Of a stretch of DNA of 64,000 bases, positions 31,986-41,302 are shown in pieces. Each line of letters begins with the position of its first letter. Position 1 is the first letter of the stretch. Position numbers and translations under genes: made by a program. The stretch is from Pedobacter polysacchareus (GTDB lineage Bacteria; Bacteroidota; Bacteroidia; Sphingobacteriales; Sphingobacteriaceae), in NCBI RefSeq assembly GCF_019802255.1, contig NZ_JAHYSS010000003.1:744001-808000 (forward strand), given 5' to 3'. The notes below the pieces were generated by a model. The model was not told the origin of the DNA. It searched no databases and saw only the letters and a list, made by a program, of their open reading frames with translations.

Positions 31986-34427
31986 CTATTTCTCTTTATT
32001 CCGATTTTTATTCAGCTTGATCTTAATCTTACCATCTTCCCCATCAGTTGCCAGTAAATGAAGTACAATCCCCTTCATTCTGCGCTCCTGAATTTCCCTT
32101 TTATCAGTAATATCCGCATCTTTTTTCGGATTTCTAAGCGGCACATCTACTGCAATATTCGTCCCTTTCGACATAGAGTATACTCCAGATACATCCATAT
32201 TCAAGAGACTAGAATTGATTTGCATTGGGGCAATCGTAATCAGCGGCCCACGAACATCAAACTTACCATTCAGGTTACTAAAGGTAATATTGTCCAAGTC
32301 CCTGAATGGAAAAGCAAATTTACCCACACTTTTTACCGGTTCAAACTGCAGTAATGCCCCCTGTTTTAAGTCAAAAACGATATTACCGCCTAAGGAATTG
32401 GTCACCACCCTTCCCTGATCGGTAATCAACCCCCCAATCGTAGACTTAGAAAAAAGAAAACCTTTCAAGTTTTTAGAAGTAAGCGTAGTCATACCGAAGT
32501 TATCAAAAGAATAAAAGAAGTTTTTAATATCTACGTTAGATAAAGACGTATTTACCAAAAAACGATTCATATTTCCTTTTTGGGAGATATTCCCATTTAC
32601 TTTCATAGCACCTCCGCCATGTTTCACAGAAATATTTTTCATACCTATACCGGCTTCAGAAAGAAACAGATCTGCGGTTACATCCGTACCGATAAACTTA
32701 TTATAATATACTTTGGCGACTCTTAAATGCATATCTACCTTACTCTTCTCAAATAAATCATTCACATCTTCCGAGAAACTGGTATTTTTTGAAGATTTTT
32801 TCGTCGCTCTAGCAGGCTTTCTTGTCCCCAGGAAACCTAAAAACTCTCCTAAATGTAACTGCGGACTTCTAATCTGCCAGTTCAGCAAGATCTTCTCTGG
32901 ATCGTTATAATATAAATTCAGGAAATTACGAATCTGTCCATCCATCATTACGATACTCTTTCCACTCTGCAAACGGATATTTTTAATAAACAGATCATCC
33001 GTAGTAAAATTCAAAGACACAGCAGTATTCGTAAAGTTCAACTTCCTCGGTACATAGCTTACATCCGCATTCACTACATCAATTACACCGGTCACCAATG
33101 GTTTATGGAGTTTAAAATCAACGATATCTGCTTTATAAGCCAGCTTCACTGTTGCTGTTCCTTTTCCAAATTTCAAGGTTTCCGTCCCAATAGCTTTATT
33201 CAGCTTTGCTACGGCAAATTTCGACTTGAACACTCCTGTAGCAATAGGTTTCTCCAAATCAAGAATCATCATCGTATCAATTGAAAAAGGCATTTCTGTA
33301 TAGGAACCTGTAAATCCATATAACTTAATCGCAGAATTCGGATCAGTAAAGCCTTTACCCTTTTCATAATTATTAGTAAAAGTACCTTTAAAGTTACAGC
33401 TATCAATAATGGCTCCTGGAGTCTTTAAAACGTTGTCTTTTACAATCGCCGTCACATTAATTTCCGGATCACCACCTGGCCCCATGTCCCCGTTAAGAAT
33501 ACAACTGGCATCTATTGGTGTTTTCAAATCAAACATCAGCAGCTTCTCCGTAATATTTGGTGCCAGTAAATTAGCCGCATTTTTCCATAAAATCGAAGGT
33601 GCCTTAATGTCAATTTTAAAAGTTGTATTCTCTTTTGAAGTGTCGAATTGAGCACCGATGATAAACGGATCGTTCCCAATGTTCAATTGATTAGGCGCGA
33701 CCAGGATAATCCCTGTATCTTCATCGTAATTGATCTTAAAAGGACCTTCCAGCACCTTATCTTTGATGAAGCTGCCTCTTCTCGTATTAAAGGCCATGCT
33801 CTTTGCCAGCGTCTTTAACTTCAAATTTGCCTCCCAGCCTGAAAATGAATAATCCATCTTTCCATCCAGATCCGCGACTTCAAAATGAAACAATTTATGC
33901 CCTTTCCTATTGTCAACAATAAAATTCACATTATTTAAGCTGAATTGTTTCAATTGGGCATCCGTACTGCCCTTAGTCGAATCTGTTTTCTTCTTATCCT
34001 TTTTCCTAAAAACGGCGGTATTGCTATAGCCGGATGTATCTGTAAACAAATCTATTTTAGCATTATTAATACCTATCTTCCTGATCTCAATAGTTCCTTT
34101 TAACAAAGCCATTGTATTTACTGAGACTTCAAAATCCTGCGCCTCTAATAAAGTATGCTGGTGTACTTTCCAAAGACTATCTTTAATCACTACATTTTTG
34201 AGACTGATAGATACCCCAGGAAAACCTTTAAAAAAGGTGGGATCCATACTGCCAATGGTTAAAGATCCATTGAGGTTTTTATTTAATTGTTCTGTTATTG
34301 TAGCTAGCAAGGTCTTTTTATTTGCATTTACATACAAACCGAGTCCAACAAAAACGAGAGCAACAAGAGCGACTAAACCAATAAATATTCTAAGCGTAAT
34401 TTTAGACCAGCGAGGCATTTTTTCCAT
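31986..34427 (-). CDS. AsmA-family inner-membrane/periplasmic protein
   Basis: This 813-residue protein, from the ATG at 34427 (MEKMPRWSK), has one N-terminal membrane helix (about 8-29) and a long beta-rich periplasmic part. The AsmA start motif region is VNANKKTLLATITEQLNKNLNGSLTIGSM. The C-terminal AsmA_2-like region spans about 520-780 (FSNLNGKFDVRGPLITIAPMQINSSLLNMDVSGVYS). Relatives belong to the bridge-like lipid transfer group thought to help lipids reach the outer membrane. A longer frame would start at GTG 34472 without a benefit. The tail is strongly basic (KIKIKLNKNRNKEK). Confidence 0.87.
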   Translation of the reverse strand: MEKMPRWSKITLRIFIGLVALVALVFVGLGLYVNANKKTLLATITEQLNKNLNGSLTIGSMDPTFFKGFPGVSISLKNVVIKDSLWKVHQHTLLEAQDFEVSVNTMALLKGTIEIRKIGINNAKIDLFTDTSGYSNTAVFRKKDKKKTDSTKGSTDAQLKQFSLNNVNFIVDNRKGHKLFHFEVADLDGKMDYSFSGWEANLKLKTLAKSMAFNTRRGSFIKDKVLEGPFKINYDEDTGIILVAPNQLNIGNDPFIIGAQFDTSKENTTFKIDIKAPSILWKNAANLLAPNITEKLLMFDLKTPIDASCILNGDMGPGGDPEINVTAIVKDNVLKTPGAIIDSCNFKGTFTNNYEKGKGFTDPNSAIKLYGFTGSYTEMPFSIDTMMILDLEKPIATGVFKSKFAVAKLNKAIGTETLKFGKGTATVKLAYKADIVDFKLHKPLVTGVIDVVNADVSYVPRKLNFTNTAVSLNFTTDDLFIKNIRLQSGKSIVMMDGQIRNFLNLYYNDPEKILLNWQIRSPQLHLGEFLGFLGTRKPARATKKSSKNTSFSEDVNDLFEKSKVDMHLRVAKVYYNKFIGTDVTADLFLSEAGIGMKNISVKHGGGAMKVNGNISQKGNMNRFLVNTSLSNVDIKNFFYSFDNFGMTTLTSKNLKGFLFSKSTIGGLITDQGRVVTNSLGGNIVFDLKQGALLQFEPVKSVGKFAFPFRDLDNITFSNLNGKFDVRGPLITIAPMQINSSLLNMDVSGVYSMSKGTNIAVDVPLRNPKKDADITDKREIQERRMKGIVLHLLATDGEDGKIKIKLNKNRNKEK

Positions 34428-34503
34428 GTGTAAAAAGCTAACGTTTTTAACTATCAAATTGTTTGGCACCAAACTGGTTTGCAGGACAATTACTACAATT
34501 TAT

Positions 34504-34536
34504 AAAAAAACCCGGTAAGTCTAAACTTACCGGGTT
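34504..34536 (-). terminator. Intrinsic terminator of alcohol dehydrogenase gene
   Basis: AACCCGGTAAG (34509-34519) and CTTACCGGGTT (34526-34536) form an 11-bp stem with a 6-base loop. On the minus strand seven T follow. It is 20 bases past the adh stop. Confidence 0.9.
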
Positions 34537-34555
34537 GCAAAAAACGTTAAAACAA

Positions 34556-35602
34556 TTAATCTATAGTAGCCATATCAATAACGAATCGATAACGAACATC
34601 ACCTTTTAGGGTACGCTCATACGCCTCATTGATCTGATCCATTCTGATCATTTCCACATCAGAAGTGATGCCATGCTCTGCACAATAATCTAACATTTCC
34701 TGTGTTTCCTTGATGCCACCCACCAAAGAACCTACCAGACTGCGGCGACCAAAAATTAATTGAACCGCATGTACTTCCGAAGGCGTTGGAGGAACACCCA
34801 ACAAAATCATCACTCCATTAGTGCGCAATAAAGCAAGATACTCGTTGTAATCATGTTCTGCAGAAACCGTATCAATGATAAAATCAAACGTATTCGCCAG
34901 ACCTTTCATCGTCTCTTTTTCGGTAGTCAATGCAAAATGGTGAGCACCTAACTCTTCTGCATCTTTTGCCTTTCCTGGAGAGCGACTCAACATCGTCACC
35001 TCAGCGCCCATAGAGGCGGCAAGTTTTACAGCCATATGACCCAAACCGCCCAAGCCCACTACTGCTAGTTTATGACCTTTTTTTACGCCCCAATGTCTCA
35101 AAGGAGAGTAAGTAGTGATCCCTGCACAAAGCAATGGCGCCACTTTTTCCAATGGTAGCTTATCTGAAACGCTCAGAACAAATCCCTGCGTTACGACAAT
35201 ATGCGTGGAGTAACCACCATAAGTGATCGTTTTTTTATCCTGCTCAAAAGAGTTATAAGTCTGTGAGTGTCCGTTTTCGCAATACTGCTCCTGATGGTCT
35301 TTACAGTTATTACAATGACCGCAGGAATCTACAAAACAGCCTACACCTACGGTATCGCCTACTTTGAATTTACTGACATTAGCCCCTACCCGGCTCACTT
35401 TTCCTACAATTTCATGGCCTGGAACAACAGGATACATAGTACCTCCCCATTCGTTTCTTGCCGTATGAATGTCTGAATGACACACCCCACTATATAAAAT
35501 TTTGATCTCCACATCATCTGCACCCGGCTCCCGGCGAGTCAACTGAAAAGGTTCCAATGGTTTATCTGATTTATGAGCTGCGTATGCTTTTACTGAAGTC
35601 AT
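34556..35602 (-). CDS. Zinc-dependent NAD(P) alcohol dehydrogenase (YahK/CAD-like)
   Basis: This 348-residue medium-chain dehydrogenase has catalytic zinc ligands in GVCHSDIH (Cys about 42) and PGHE (His about 64), and Cys about 158 in LCAGITTYSPL. Structural zinc is held by C-x2-C-x2-C-x7-C (CGHCNNCKDHQEQYC, about 95-109). The nucleotide-binding fold reads VVGLGGLGHMAVKLA (about 181-195), followed by LSRSPGK, which suggests NADP preference. The subgroup reduces or oxidises aldehydes and alcohols broadly. It is monocistronic with a terminator. Confidence 0.92.
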   Translation of the reverse strand: MTSVKAYAAHKSDKPLEPFQLTRREPGADDVEIKILYSGVCHSDIHTARNEWGGTMYPVVPGHEIVGKVSRVGANVSKFKVGDTVGVGCFVDSCGHCNNCKDHQEQYCENGHSQTYNSFEQDKKTITYGGYSTHIVVTQGFVLSVSDKLPLEKVAPLLCAGITTYSPLRHWGVKKGHKLAVVGLGGLGHMAVKLAASMGAEVTMLSRSPGKAKDAEELGAHHFALTTEKETMKGLANTFDFIIDTVSAEHDYNEYLALLRTNGVMILLGVPPTPSEVHAVQLIFGRRSLVGSLVGGIKETQEMLDYCAEHGITSDVEMIRMDQINEAYERTLKGDVRYRFVIDMATID

Positions 35603-35654
35603 ATTTTTGTGATTAGTTTATCTATAAATAACGAAACTACTAAAAATGTTTTAG

Positions 35655-38600
35655 CTAAAAACTATACCTCAACCCAAATTGCATCTGGAATCTGGAAGCA
35701 AAGAAATCTTTCGCATAAGTACTCGTATTATTCACATCATATGTATAGATGGGATAACTTGTTGGAGTTCCGGCAGTCACCGCTTTCAGACCTACACTTG
35801 CCATAGAATTATAGGTATTTGGAGAGAAATACTGAACACCCCAGTTTTTATTCAGCAAGTTCGTTAAGTTCACAATGTCGTAAGTGAAAGTCAGCGTATG
35901 TTTATGTCCGGCTGCTTCAGATACAATCAGGTCCTGTGAAAATCTAAAATCTGCCTGTACATTCCATGGCGTACGTGCACCATTACGCTCTGTAAACAAT
36001 CCTCTTCTGGTTTTCAAATAACGATCACCGTCTATAAAGGCATCAAATGCAGCGGCTTGTTGGATCCCATCCGGTGTTTTCGCGAAAAACTGCGGCGTCT
36101 CTCCAGCTTTCGGAACGTAGACTAAACTCACATTCTGTCCAGTACCATTGATCGTTGTATTCAGGAATCCATAAGAATAAGGTGAACCCGACTGCGCGCT
36201 GAAGAACAAGGAGAAATTGGCTGTATATTTATTGCGGCTATCCCAGGCATGTTTAAAATTAACAGTAGACACGATGCGGTTGCGGATATCAAAGTTAGAA
36301 TAAGCAAGCCCTGGATGATTAGGATTTAAAGCCTGATTCAATTGCCAGTTAGATTCCATTGAGTTTCTGATCCCATTGGTGATATCTTTCGATTGTCCGT
36401 AAGTATACGCTGCCATTACATCCAGGCCAAAAGGAAAGGACTTGCTCACTTGTCCGGTTAAACTATATCTGTACCCCTGACTGGTATTCGACAGTAAATA
36501 CGCATTGCTATAAGAAGGGTTAATTTTATTATTGCTAGTCGGATAAATAGGCTGCTGATGCTCCGTATCATATATATTATAGGTCGGATTATCCGTAAAA
36601 TTCACTTGTTGAAACTTTAGATCATGAATCACCTTTGTAAAAATCCCTTCCACACTAAATTTCCATAGATCATCAGTTTTATAATCGAAAGCTAAACTTG
36701 ACCTCCATGTTTTAGGCATTTTGAAATTGTTGTCGATCAGATCGACTTGTGTTGCGCCATTGGCATCATTCACATTTACTCCTTGTTTTGCTACATATCC
36801 TGCCTCTCCATTCCCATTCAGCGCATCTTTAATCGGATCAGATCCTGCAGCTGGTTTAACCAATGGTTTTGCCGGGTCATAATTATATTTTTGATCATAA
36901 GCACCAAAGGTCACGCCATTATTATAATAGGCATAGCCTAACCAGGCAAATGGAACTCTTCCGGTAAACAATCCGCTTCCCCCTCTTAAAATCATTCTTT
37001 GATCACCATTGATGTCATAATTGAAGCCAATTCTTGGCGACACCTGAACTTGTCCGAGGTAATCATTTTTGATATCTTTTGGTTTTGTGTAGGTAAAAGT
37101 GGCTCCATAATTAGGATCTGCAGGTGCATTAATCGTCTTATCACTTAAAGGCTGTTTATTTGGCAAATCAGCAAGGTCTAACCTCAAACCATAAGTCAGC
37201 TTAAATCTATCTGTGATTTGAAACTGATCTTCTCCATAAACACTGTACATGTTCAACTTAAATTCAGCCGGAGGATTGGTCATAATGTAATCCCTACTGT
37301 TGTTGGTATAGTTGTAATTGGTGCGTACACGGGATGGTTGGTTTTTCAAAAAATCGTCGATACTGCCATAAGCCACACGTCCATTCCAGGCATTCACAAA
37401 ACCATAAGTGATGTTATACAGTTCATTATGTGTACCAAATGTGATGGTGTGTTTTCCTTTTGTAAAGGTGAAATTGTCTGTAAACTCAAAGGTTTTTTGT
37501 TTCATATTGAAGATACTCGCTTCGCGGTCGGTGCCCAGGAAAATCGTTCCACCACGAGAACTGATCTCAATCTGCGGTACTGCCGGGTTTCCTAATGGGT
37601 CTCTAAAATCATGAATATTAGAATAGCCAATCACCAAACTATTGGAAGAATTATTAGAAAGCCTGCTTTTCAATTCGGCAACTGTAGAACTCTGATTATT
37701 CGTCTGCTTAAAGTCGATTCCAGAGAACCTGAAATTGGCCTGGTCTCTTTCTAAATTTGTCGCCTCTGAATGGATGGTGTTGTTACGAATCGTCAATTGA
37801 TTTTTATCATCAATATTCCAATCTAAACGATTAAAAAACTTGTTGGATTTCGAGTAGATATTGTAATTTCCTGCTGTACCTGGATCAATTCCATAGGCAT
37901 TGATCATGTGGTCAGTAATCGATTTGGCCTCATCAGAGGTGATGAGTTTCATATCCGGCGATCCAGCACCTAAAATAACGGGATCTTGTCTTCTGGTGAG
38001 TTCCTCGTTGGTAAAGAAGAAAAGTTTATCCTTTATAATTGGAAGCCCCAGGCGAAAGCCCGTTTGATAATCATGAAAGGCAGCGGGTTCTTTGGAATTA
38101 TCTCCAATTTTATTCCTACCGATCAGTGCTGCATTTCTACCATATCCATACACGGACCCACTCACATCATTGGTACCAGAACGCGTCACCGCATTCACAC
38201 TTCCCCCTGTGAAGTTTCCTATTTTCACATCATATGGCGCCAGTAAGACCTGTACATCCTGTATCGCATCCAAAGAAACAGGGTTAGTACGTGTACTGCT
38301 GCCAGGCATCCCTGAGCTTCCACTCTGACCACCGAGAGAAGGACTGAATCCTATCGCATCATTATTGATGGCACCATCAATGGTTACGTTATTATACCTG
38401 AAATTCGTTCCTACAAAGGAATTATCTTTACTTCCCTGAGGGGTTAAACGGGTTAAATCGGTCAGGCTCCGACTCACCGTAGGCAGTGTTTTAATTTGTT
38501 GTTCGCCGATTTTAGTACCCGCTCCCAGTTTTGCACCACCTTTGGTACCTGCTACCACCACTTCATTCAATTGCTGACCTTCTTCGGGCAGCATAAAATC

Positions 38601-38927
38601 CAGGCGCAAGTCTACGCCCAGGTTTAGTGTAATTGCTTTTTGCTGCTGGGGGCTATAACCTACATAACTTACAGTCACCTGATAAGGCCCACCAGGATTT
38701 AAGTTGTTCACCCGATATGCTCCATCCTTACCCGTTACAGCACCATATTTTGTGCCAGTTGGCAGGTGTAAAATGAGTACGCTTGCGCCGGGGATACTCA
38801 TCCCTTTACCATCACGAACCTTACCATTCATGCTGGAGGTAGTCACCTGAGCCTGAACTCCAAGTCCTATAAACACAAGGAACATCAACGCCAGGTAAAC
38901 CACATAATTGCTGAATTCTTTTTTCAT
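35655..38927 (-). CDS. TonB-dependent outer-membrane receptor (OmpA/Oar-like) with carboxypeptidase-regulatory N-domain
   Basis: This 1090-residue receptor has a signal peptide (about 1-27, ending VQA-Q) and a CarboxypepD_reg-like beta-sandwich (about 30-112, GKVRDGKGMSIPGASVLI). The plug domain follows (about 120-240, TRLTPQGSKDNSFVG; NPVSLDAIQDVQVLLAPYDVK), then a 22-strand barrel ending RFQMQFGLRYSF with a terminal Phe. The lack of a SusD partner and the plug sequence (GGSVNAVTRSGTN) fit the Oar-like group rather than SusC. The ligand is unknown. It is divergent from a lectin-domain lipoprotein, with two LacI-type palindromes between them. Confidence 0.92.
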   Translation of the reverse strand: MKKEFSNYVVYLALMFLVFIGLGVQAQVTTSSMNGKVRDGKGMSIPGASVLILHLPTGTKYGAVTGKDGAYRVNNLNPGGPYQVTVSYVGYSPQQQKAITLNLGVDLRLDFMLPEEGQQLNEVVVAGTKGGAKLGAGTKIGEQQIKTLPTVSRSLTDLTRLTPQGSKDNSFVGTNFRYNNVTIDGAINNDAIGFSPSLGGQSGSSGMPGSSTRTNPVSLDAIQDVQVLLAPYDVKIGNFTGGSVNAVTRSGTNDVSGSVYGYGRNAALIGRNKIGDNSKEPAAFHDYQTGFRLGLPIIKDKLFFFTNEELTRRQDPVILGAGSPDMKLITSDEAKSITDHMINAYGIDPGTAGNYNIYSKSNKFFNRLDWNIDDKNQLTIRNNTIHSEATNLERDQANFRFSGIDFKQTNNQSSTVAELKSRLSNNSSNSLVIGYSNIHDFRDPLGNPAVPQIEISSRGGTIFLGTDREASIFNMKQKTFEFTDNFTFTKGKHTITFGTHNELYNITYGFVNAWNGRVAYGSIDDFLKNQPSRVRTNYNYTNNSRDYIMTNPPAEFKLNMYSVYGEDQFQITDRFKLTYGLRLDLADLPNKQPLSDKTINAPADPNYGATFTYTKPKDIKNDYLGQVQVSPRIGFNYDINGDQRMILRGGSGLFTGRVPFAWLGYAYYNNGVTFGAYDQKYNYDPAKPLVKPAAGSDPIKDALNGNGEAGYVAKQGVNVNDANGATQVDLIDNNFKMPKTWRSSLAFDYKTDDLWKFSVEGIFTKVIHDLKFQQVNFTDNPTYNIYDTEHQQPIYPTSNNKINPSYSNAYLLSNTSQGYRYSLTGQVSKSFPFGLDVMAAYTYGQSKDITNGIRNSMESNWQLNQALNPNHPGLAYSNFDIRNRIVSTVNFKHAWDSRNKYTANFSLFFSAQSGSPYSYGFLNTTINGTGQNVSLVYVPKAGETPQFFAKTPDGIQQAAAFDAFIDGDRYLKTRRGLFTERNGARTPWNVQADFRFSQDLIVSEAAGHKHTLTFTYDIVNLTNLLNKNWGVQYFSPNTYNSMASVGLKAVTAGTPTSYPIYTYDVNNTSTYAKDFFASRFQMQFGLRYSF

Positions 38928-39013
38928 TTTCTAGGTTTAAATTTTTATCAAAACTAGTTTGGCAGGATCACGTTAATATTAAATTAACATGAACACGAAG
39001 AAGGCTTAACATG

Positions 39014-39046
39014 AGATTAAAACCAGATTAAAACGGAATTAAAATC
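39014..39046. repeat. Three 11-bp tandem repeats upstream of receptor
   Basis: AGATTAAAACC, AGATTAAAACG and a diverged third unit (GAATTAAAATC) recur with an 11-base period 90-120 bases upstream of the receptor ATG. The motif TTAACATGA also occurs twice nearby (38985-39015). Confidence 0.5.
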
Positions 39047-39145
39047 CTCATTTTCAGTAGTTAAACTTAAGAATTCAAAATCTCTAAAAGCGATGACAAA
39101 TCGAATCTAACCAGTATAAATAAGTTAAATTAATGTTATGATTAT

Positions 39146-39184
39146 GTTAAGGAGGTCAGAATTCAAAAATCCGATCTCCTTAAC
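39146..39184. repeat. 12-bp inverted repeat between receptor and lectin genes
   Basis: GTTAAGGAGGTC (39146-39157) and GATCTCCTTAAC (39173-39184) pair at 11 of 12 positions around a 15-base centre. No T tract follows, so a protein site is as likely as a transcript end. Confidence 0.5.
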
Positions 39185-39257
39185 CATATACTTCCCAACT
39201 CTGACTAAAGTTCCGGAAGACAAGCCTGCTCTACCAGCACCTTTACCTTAGATTACA

Positions 39258-39267
39258 CAAACGTTTG
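39258..39267. promoter_or_regulatory. LacI-type operator, distal copy
   Basis: The perfect palindrome CAAACGTTTG lies in the context TACACAAACGTTTGCAT. The same 10-mer recurs 154 bases downstream. Confidence 0.5.
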
Positions 39268-39411
39268 CATAAGCTATCAAAAAGATAAAAAGCCATAAAA
39301 TATCTTTCAAATTATAAATGGCGATCTGAAAGCTGAACCACGTCCTGAGACAGGACTAAGAAAGGAAGCATACTTTTCCTACAATCTGTATTCAGAGCAA
39401 ACCAAACTACA

Positions 39412-39421
39412 CAAACGTTTG
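39412..39421. promoter_or_regulatory. LacI-type operator, proximal copy
   Basis: The perfect palindrome CAAACGTTTG lies 79 bases before the ATG of the lectin lipoprotein, in the context TACACAAACGTTTGCGC. The two copies share TACACAAACGTTTGC. Confidence 0.55.
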
Positions 39422-39499
39422 CGCAACAGTAAACCAACTGAGTATCAAACCTTCTTCTGAACTTATAGAGAATTAAATTCATCTCTAAACCCAATCTTT

Positions 39500-41158
39500 A
39501 TGAAATTAACCAACCTCTATTTAAAGCCGGTTTTACTGCTGCTGCTGCTATTTACCTCCCTAACTTCCTGTCAAAAGTCTATGCTGACGGAAAACATGGA
39601 GAAACAACAGCGGGAACAAAATCAAACCTTAGCGCTTGCTGGTACAGAAAATGCCGCACCATCGCAGCACATTTTCTTTTCTTTTCCTTCAGATGCCATT
39701 GCAAAAATTCACAAAATTAAGATTACACAGTCCGCTAATGCAGAATATTTTTCTGTTCACAATTACTCTGGCGGCTACAATGGTTTACAGCAAACCCCAG
39801 ACAATTCATTTGGCACACCAAATATTCTGATTGCTTCACATTGGGATCCGAATACTGCAGGCGGCGTGTTCTCAAGAGTAGCCTATACTGCAACAAACAC
39901 CCTCAGTGGTAGATTCGGTGGTGAAGGTGATGGCTACAAAACGATTAATCCCTATCAATGGGCACTCAATACCTGGTACAATATTGCCATTAGGTCATGG
40001 AAACTCAATGGAGAGCTATTTATTGGCACCTTCATCCAAAACATGAGTACCGGAACCTGGTTCCACACTTCCACCCTCGCCATTCCAGAGCGCACCACCT
40101 TTTTAGGCTCCGGGAATGATTCCTTTCTAGAAAATTGGACAGGCAGCAATCCAGCTTACGATGGCAGTTTCATTAGAAAAGCTTTTTTCAAGGACTGCTG
40201 GAACCTAAGCACTACTAACGTATGGCAAAAACATACCAGCAGAAGTTTCAGTGCTAATGCTGGTGATGAAGGGAGAAATGGCATCTACGACCGTGCTTTT
40301 AATTCCGGATATGATGCAGCGGAAGATGCCTATTTTATGGAACATGGAGGCAGTGTACAACCTGATGCCGCTTTTGGCACTGGGCGGACTTTAGCACTTC
40401 CTGCACAAACCAATCAGGGAACTGCGCCAGTGATTACAGTTGGAGAAACTCAATCAGTATCTGCAATTTACGCTGGAACTACAGTTTACATCAACTGGAC
40501 CAACAATGCCACAAAAACTCCGCAATTTTCTTCAAAAGTGGAATTACTAGATCCAAGCGGAAATGTTGTCCAGACAATTAATGAAGTGCTTCCACAAAAA
40601 AGAACGGCAACCTTCAGCAATGTTACGATTGGCAGCGGAACTTACACCGCCAGGGTAACCATCACCGATATTTTTAACCAGGTCGCTCCTGCAATCAGTT
40701 CGGCACTAGTTCCGGGGGATCCACCTGCTACCTGGTACAGACTGAAAAATGCATCCAGTGGGTTATACTTATCTGTAGAAGCAAACAGCACAGCAAATAG
40801 CGCCTATATTGTACAATCGATCAGCAGTGCAGGCGCAGAACAAAAATGGAAGTTAAGCTCACAAAATGGGGCAACTGTGCTGATCAATGGTAACAGTAAT
40901 AAAGCCATAGACATTTCTGGAGGAACTCAAACCATTGGCTCCAATGTAATCCAATATACGATCAGCAATGCCATCAACCAGCAATGGAACCTGGTGTCTG
41001 TTGGTACTAATAAATATGTCATTCAGAGCAATATGTCCAACCATTATATCCTGGATAATCCAGGCAGCAGCAGCACCAATGGTCAAAGGCTTGTTTTGTA
41101 TACTATGAATGGAACTACAGGTACTGCCAATCAACAATGGATCTTAGAAGCTCAATAA
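39500..41158 (+). CDS. Lipoprotein with DUF3472 and ricin-type lectin domains
   Basis: A 552-residue exported lipoprotein. The signal peptide ends in the lipobox LTSC with Cys about 24. A DUF3472-like domain (about 55-285) follows, with HIFFSFP at its start, YSGGYNGLQQTPDN, WKLNGELFIGTFIQN and AFFKDCWN. Next comes a fibronectin/Ig-like linker (about 300-400, SAIYAGTTVYINWTNN). A ricin B-type beta-trefoil (about 410-552) has three QxW repeats (QKW near 447, QQW near 494, QQW near 545). It probably binds polysaccharide at the cell surface; a catalytic role is not evident. Two LacI-type palindromes upstream suggest sugar-dependent control. Confidence 0.82.
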   Translation: MKLTNLYLKPVLLLLLLFTSLTSCQKSMLTENMEKQQREQNQTLALAGTENAAPSQHIFFSFPSDAIAKIHKIKITQSANAEYFSVHNYSGGYNGLQQTPDNSFGTPNILIASHWDPNTAGGVFSRVAYTATNTLSGRFGGEGDGYKTINPYQWALNTWYNIAIRSWKLNGELFIGTFIQNMSTGTWFHTSTLAIPERTTFLGSGNDSFLENWTGSNPAYDGSFIRKAFFKDCWNLSTTNVWQKHTSRSFSANAGDEGRNGIYDRAFNSGYDAAEDAYFMEHGGSVQPDAAFGTGRTLALPAQTNQGTAPVITVGETQSVSAIYAGTTVYINWTNNATKTPQFSSKVELLDPSGNVVQTINEVLPQKRTATFSNVTIGSGTYTARVTITDIFNQVAPAISSALVPGDPPATWYRLKNASSGLYLSVEANSTANSAYIVQSISSAGAEQKWKLSSQNGATVLINGNSNKAIDISGGTQTIGSNVIQYTISNAINQQWNLVSVGTNKYVIQSNMSNHYILDNPGSSSTNGQRLVLYTMNGTTGTANQQWILEAQ

Positions 41159-41215
41159 ATAATCATTTACAATAATAATGCAGCGGCAATCGCCATAAAT
41201 CTGATAAGAAAAAAG

Positions 41216-41249
41216 AAATGGCTTTTAGTTTTTACACTAAAAGCCATTT
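41216..41249. terminator. Terminator between lectin gene and mqo
   Basis: AAATGGCTTTTAGT (41216-41229) pairs perfectly with 41236-41249 around a 6-base loop. T-rich sequence follows on the minus strand (mqo side); on the plus side only a weak T stretch is present. Confidence 0.8.
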
Positions 41250-41302
41250 ATATATAAAATACGCCAGTATTTAATTAATACCAGTTTGTAATTAGATCAG
41301 CA

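Larger units (their letters stand above)
38928..39499. promoter_or_regulatory. 572-base divergent control region, receptor/lectin genes
   Basis: No gene of convincing quality is present. The region holds three 11-bp repeats next to the receptor, a long inverted repeat and two identical LacI-type palindromes near the lectin gene, all listed separately. It is unusually long for this genome and dense in repeats. Confidence 0.55.
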
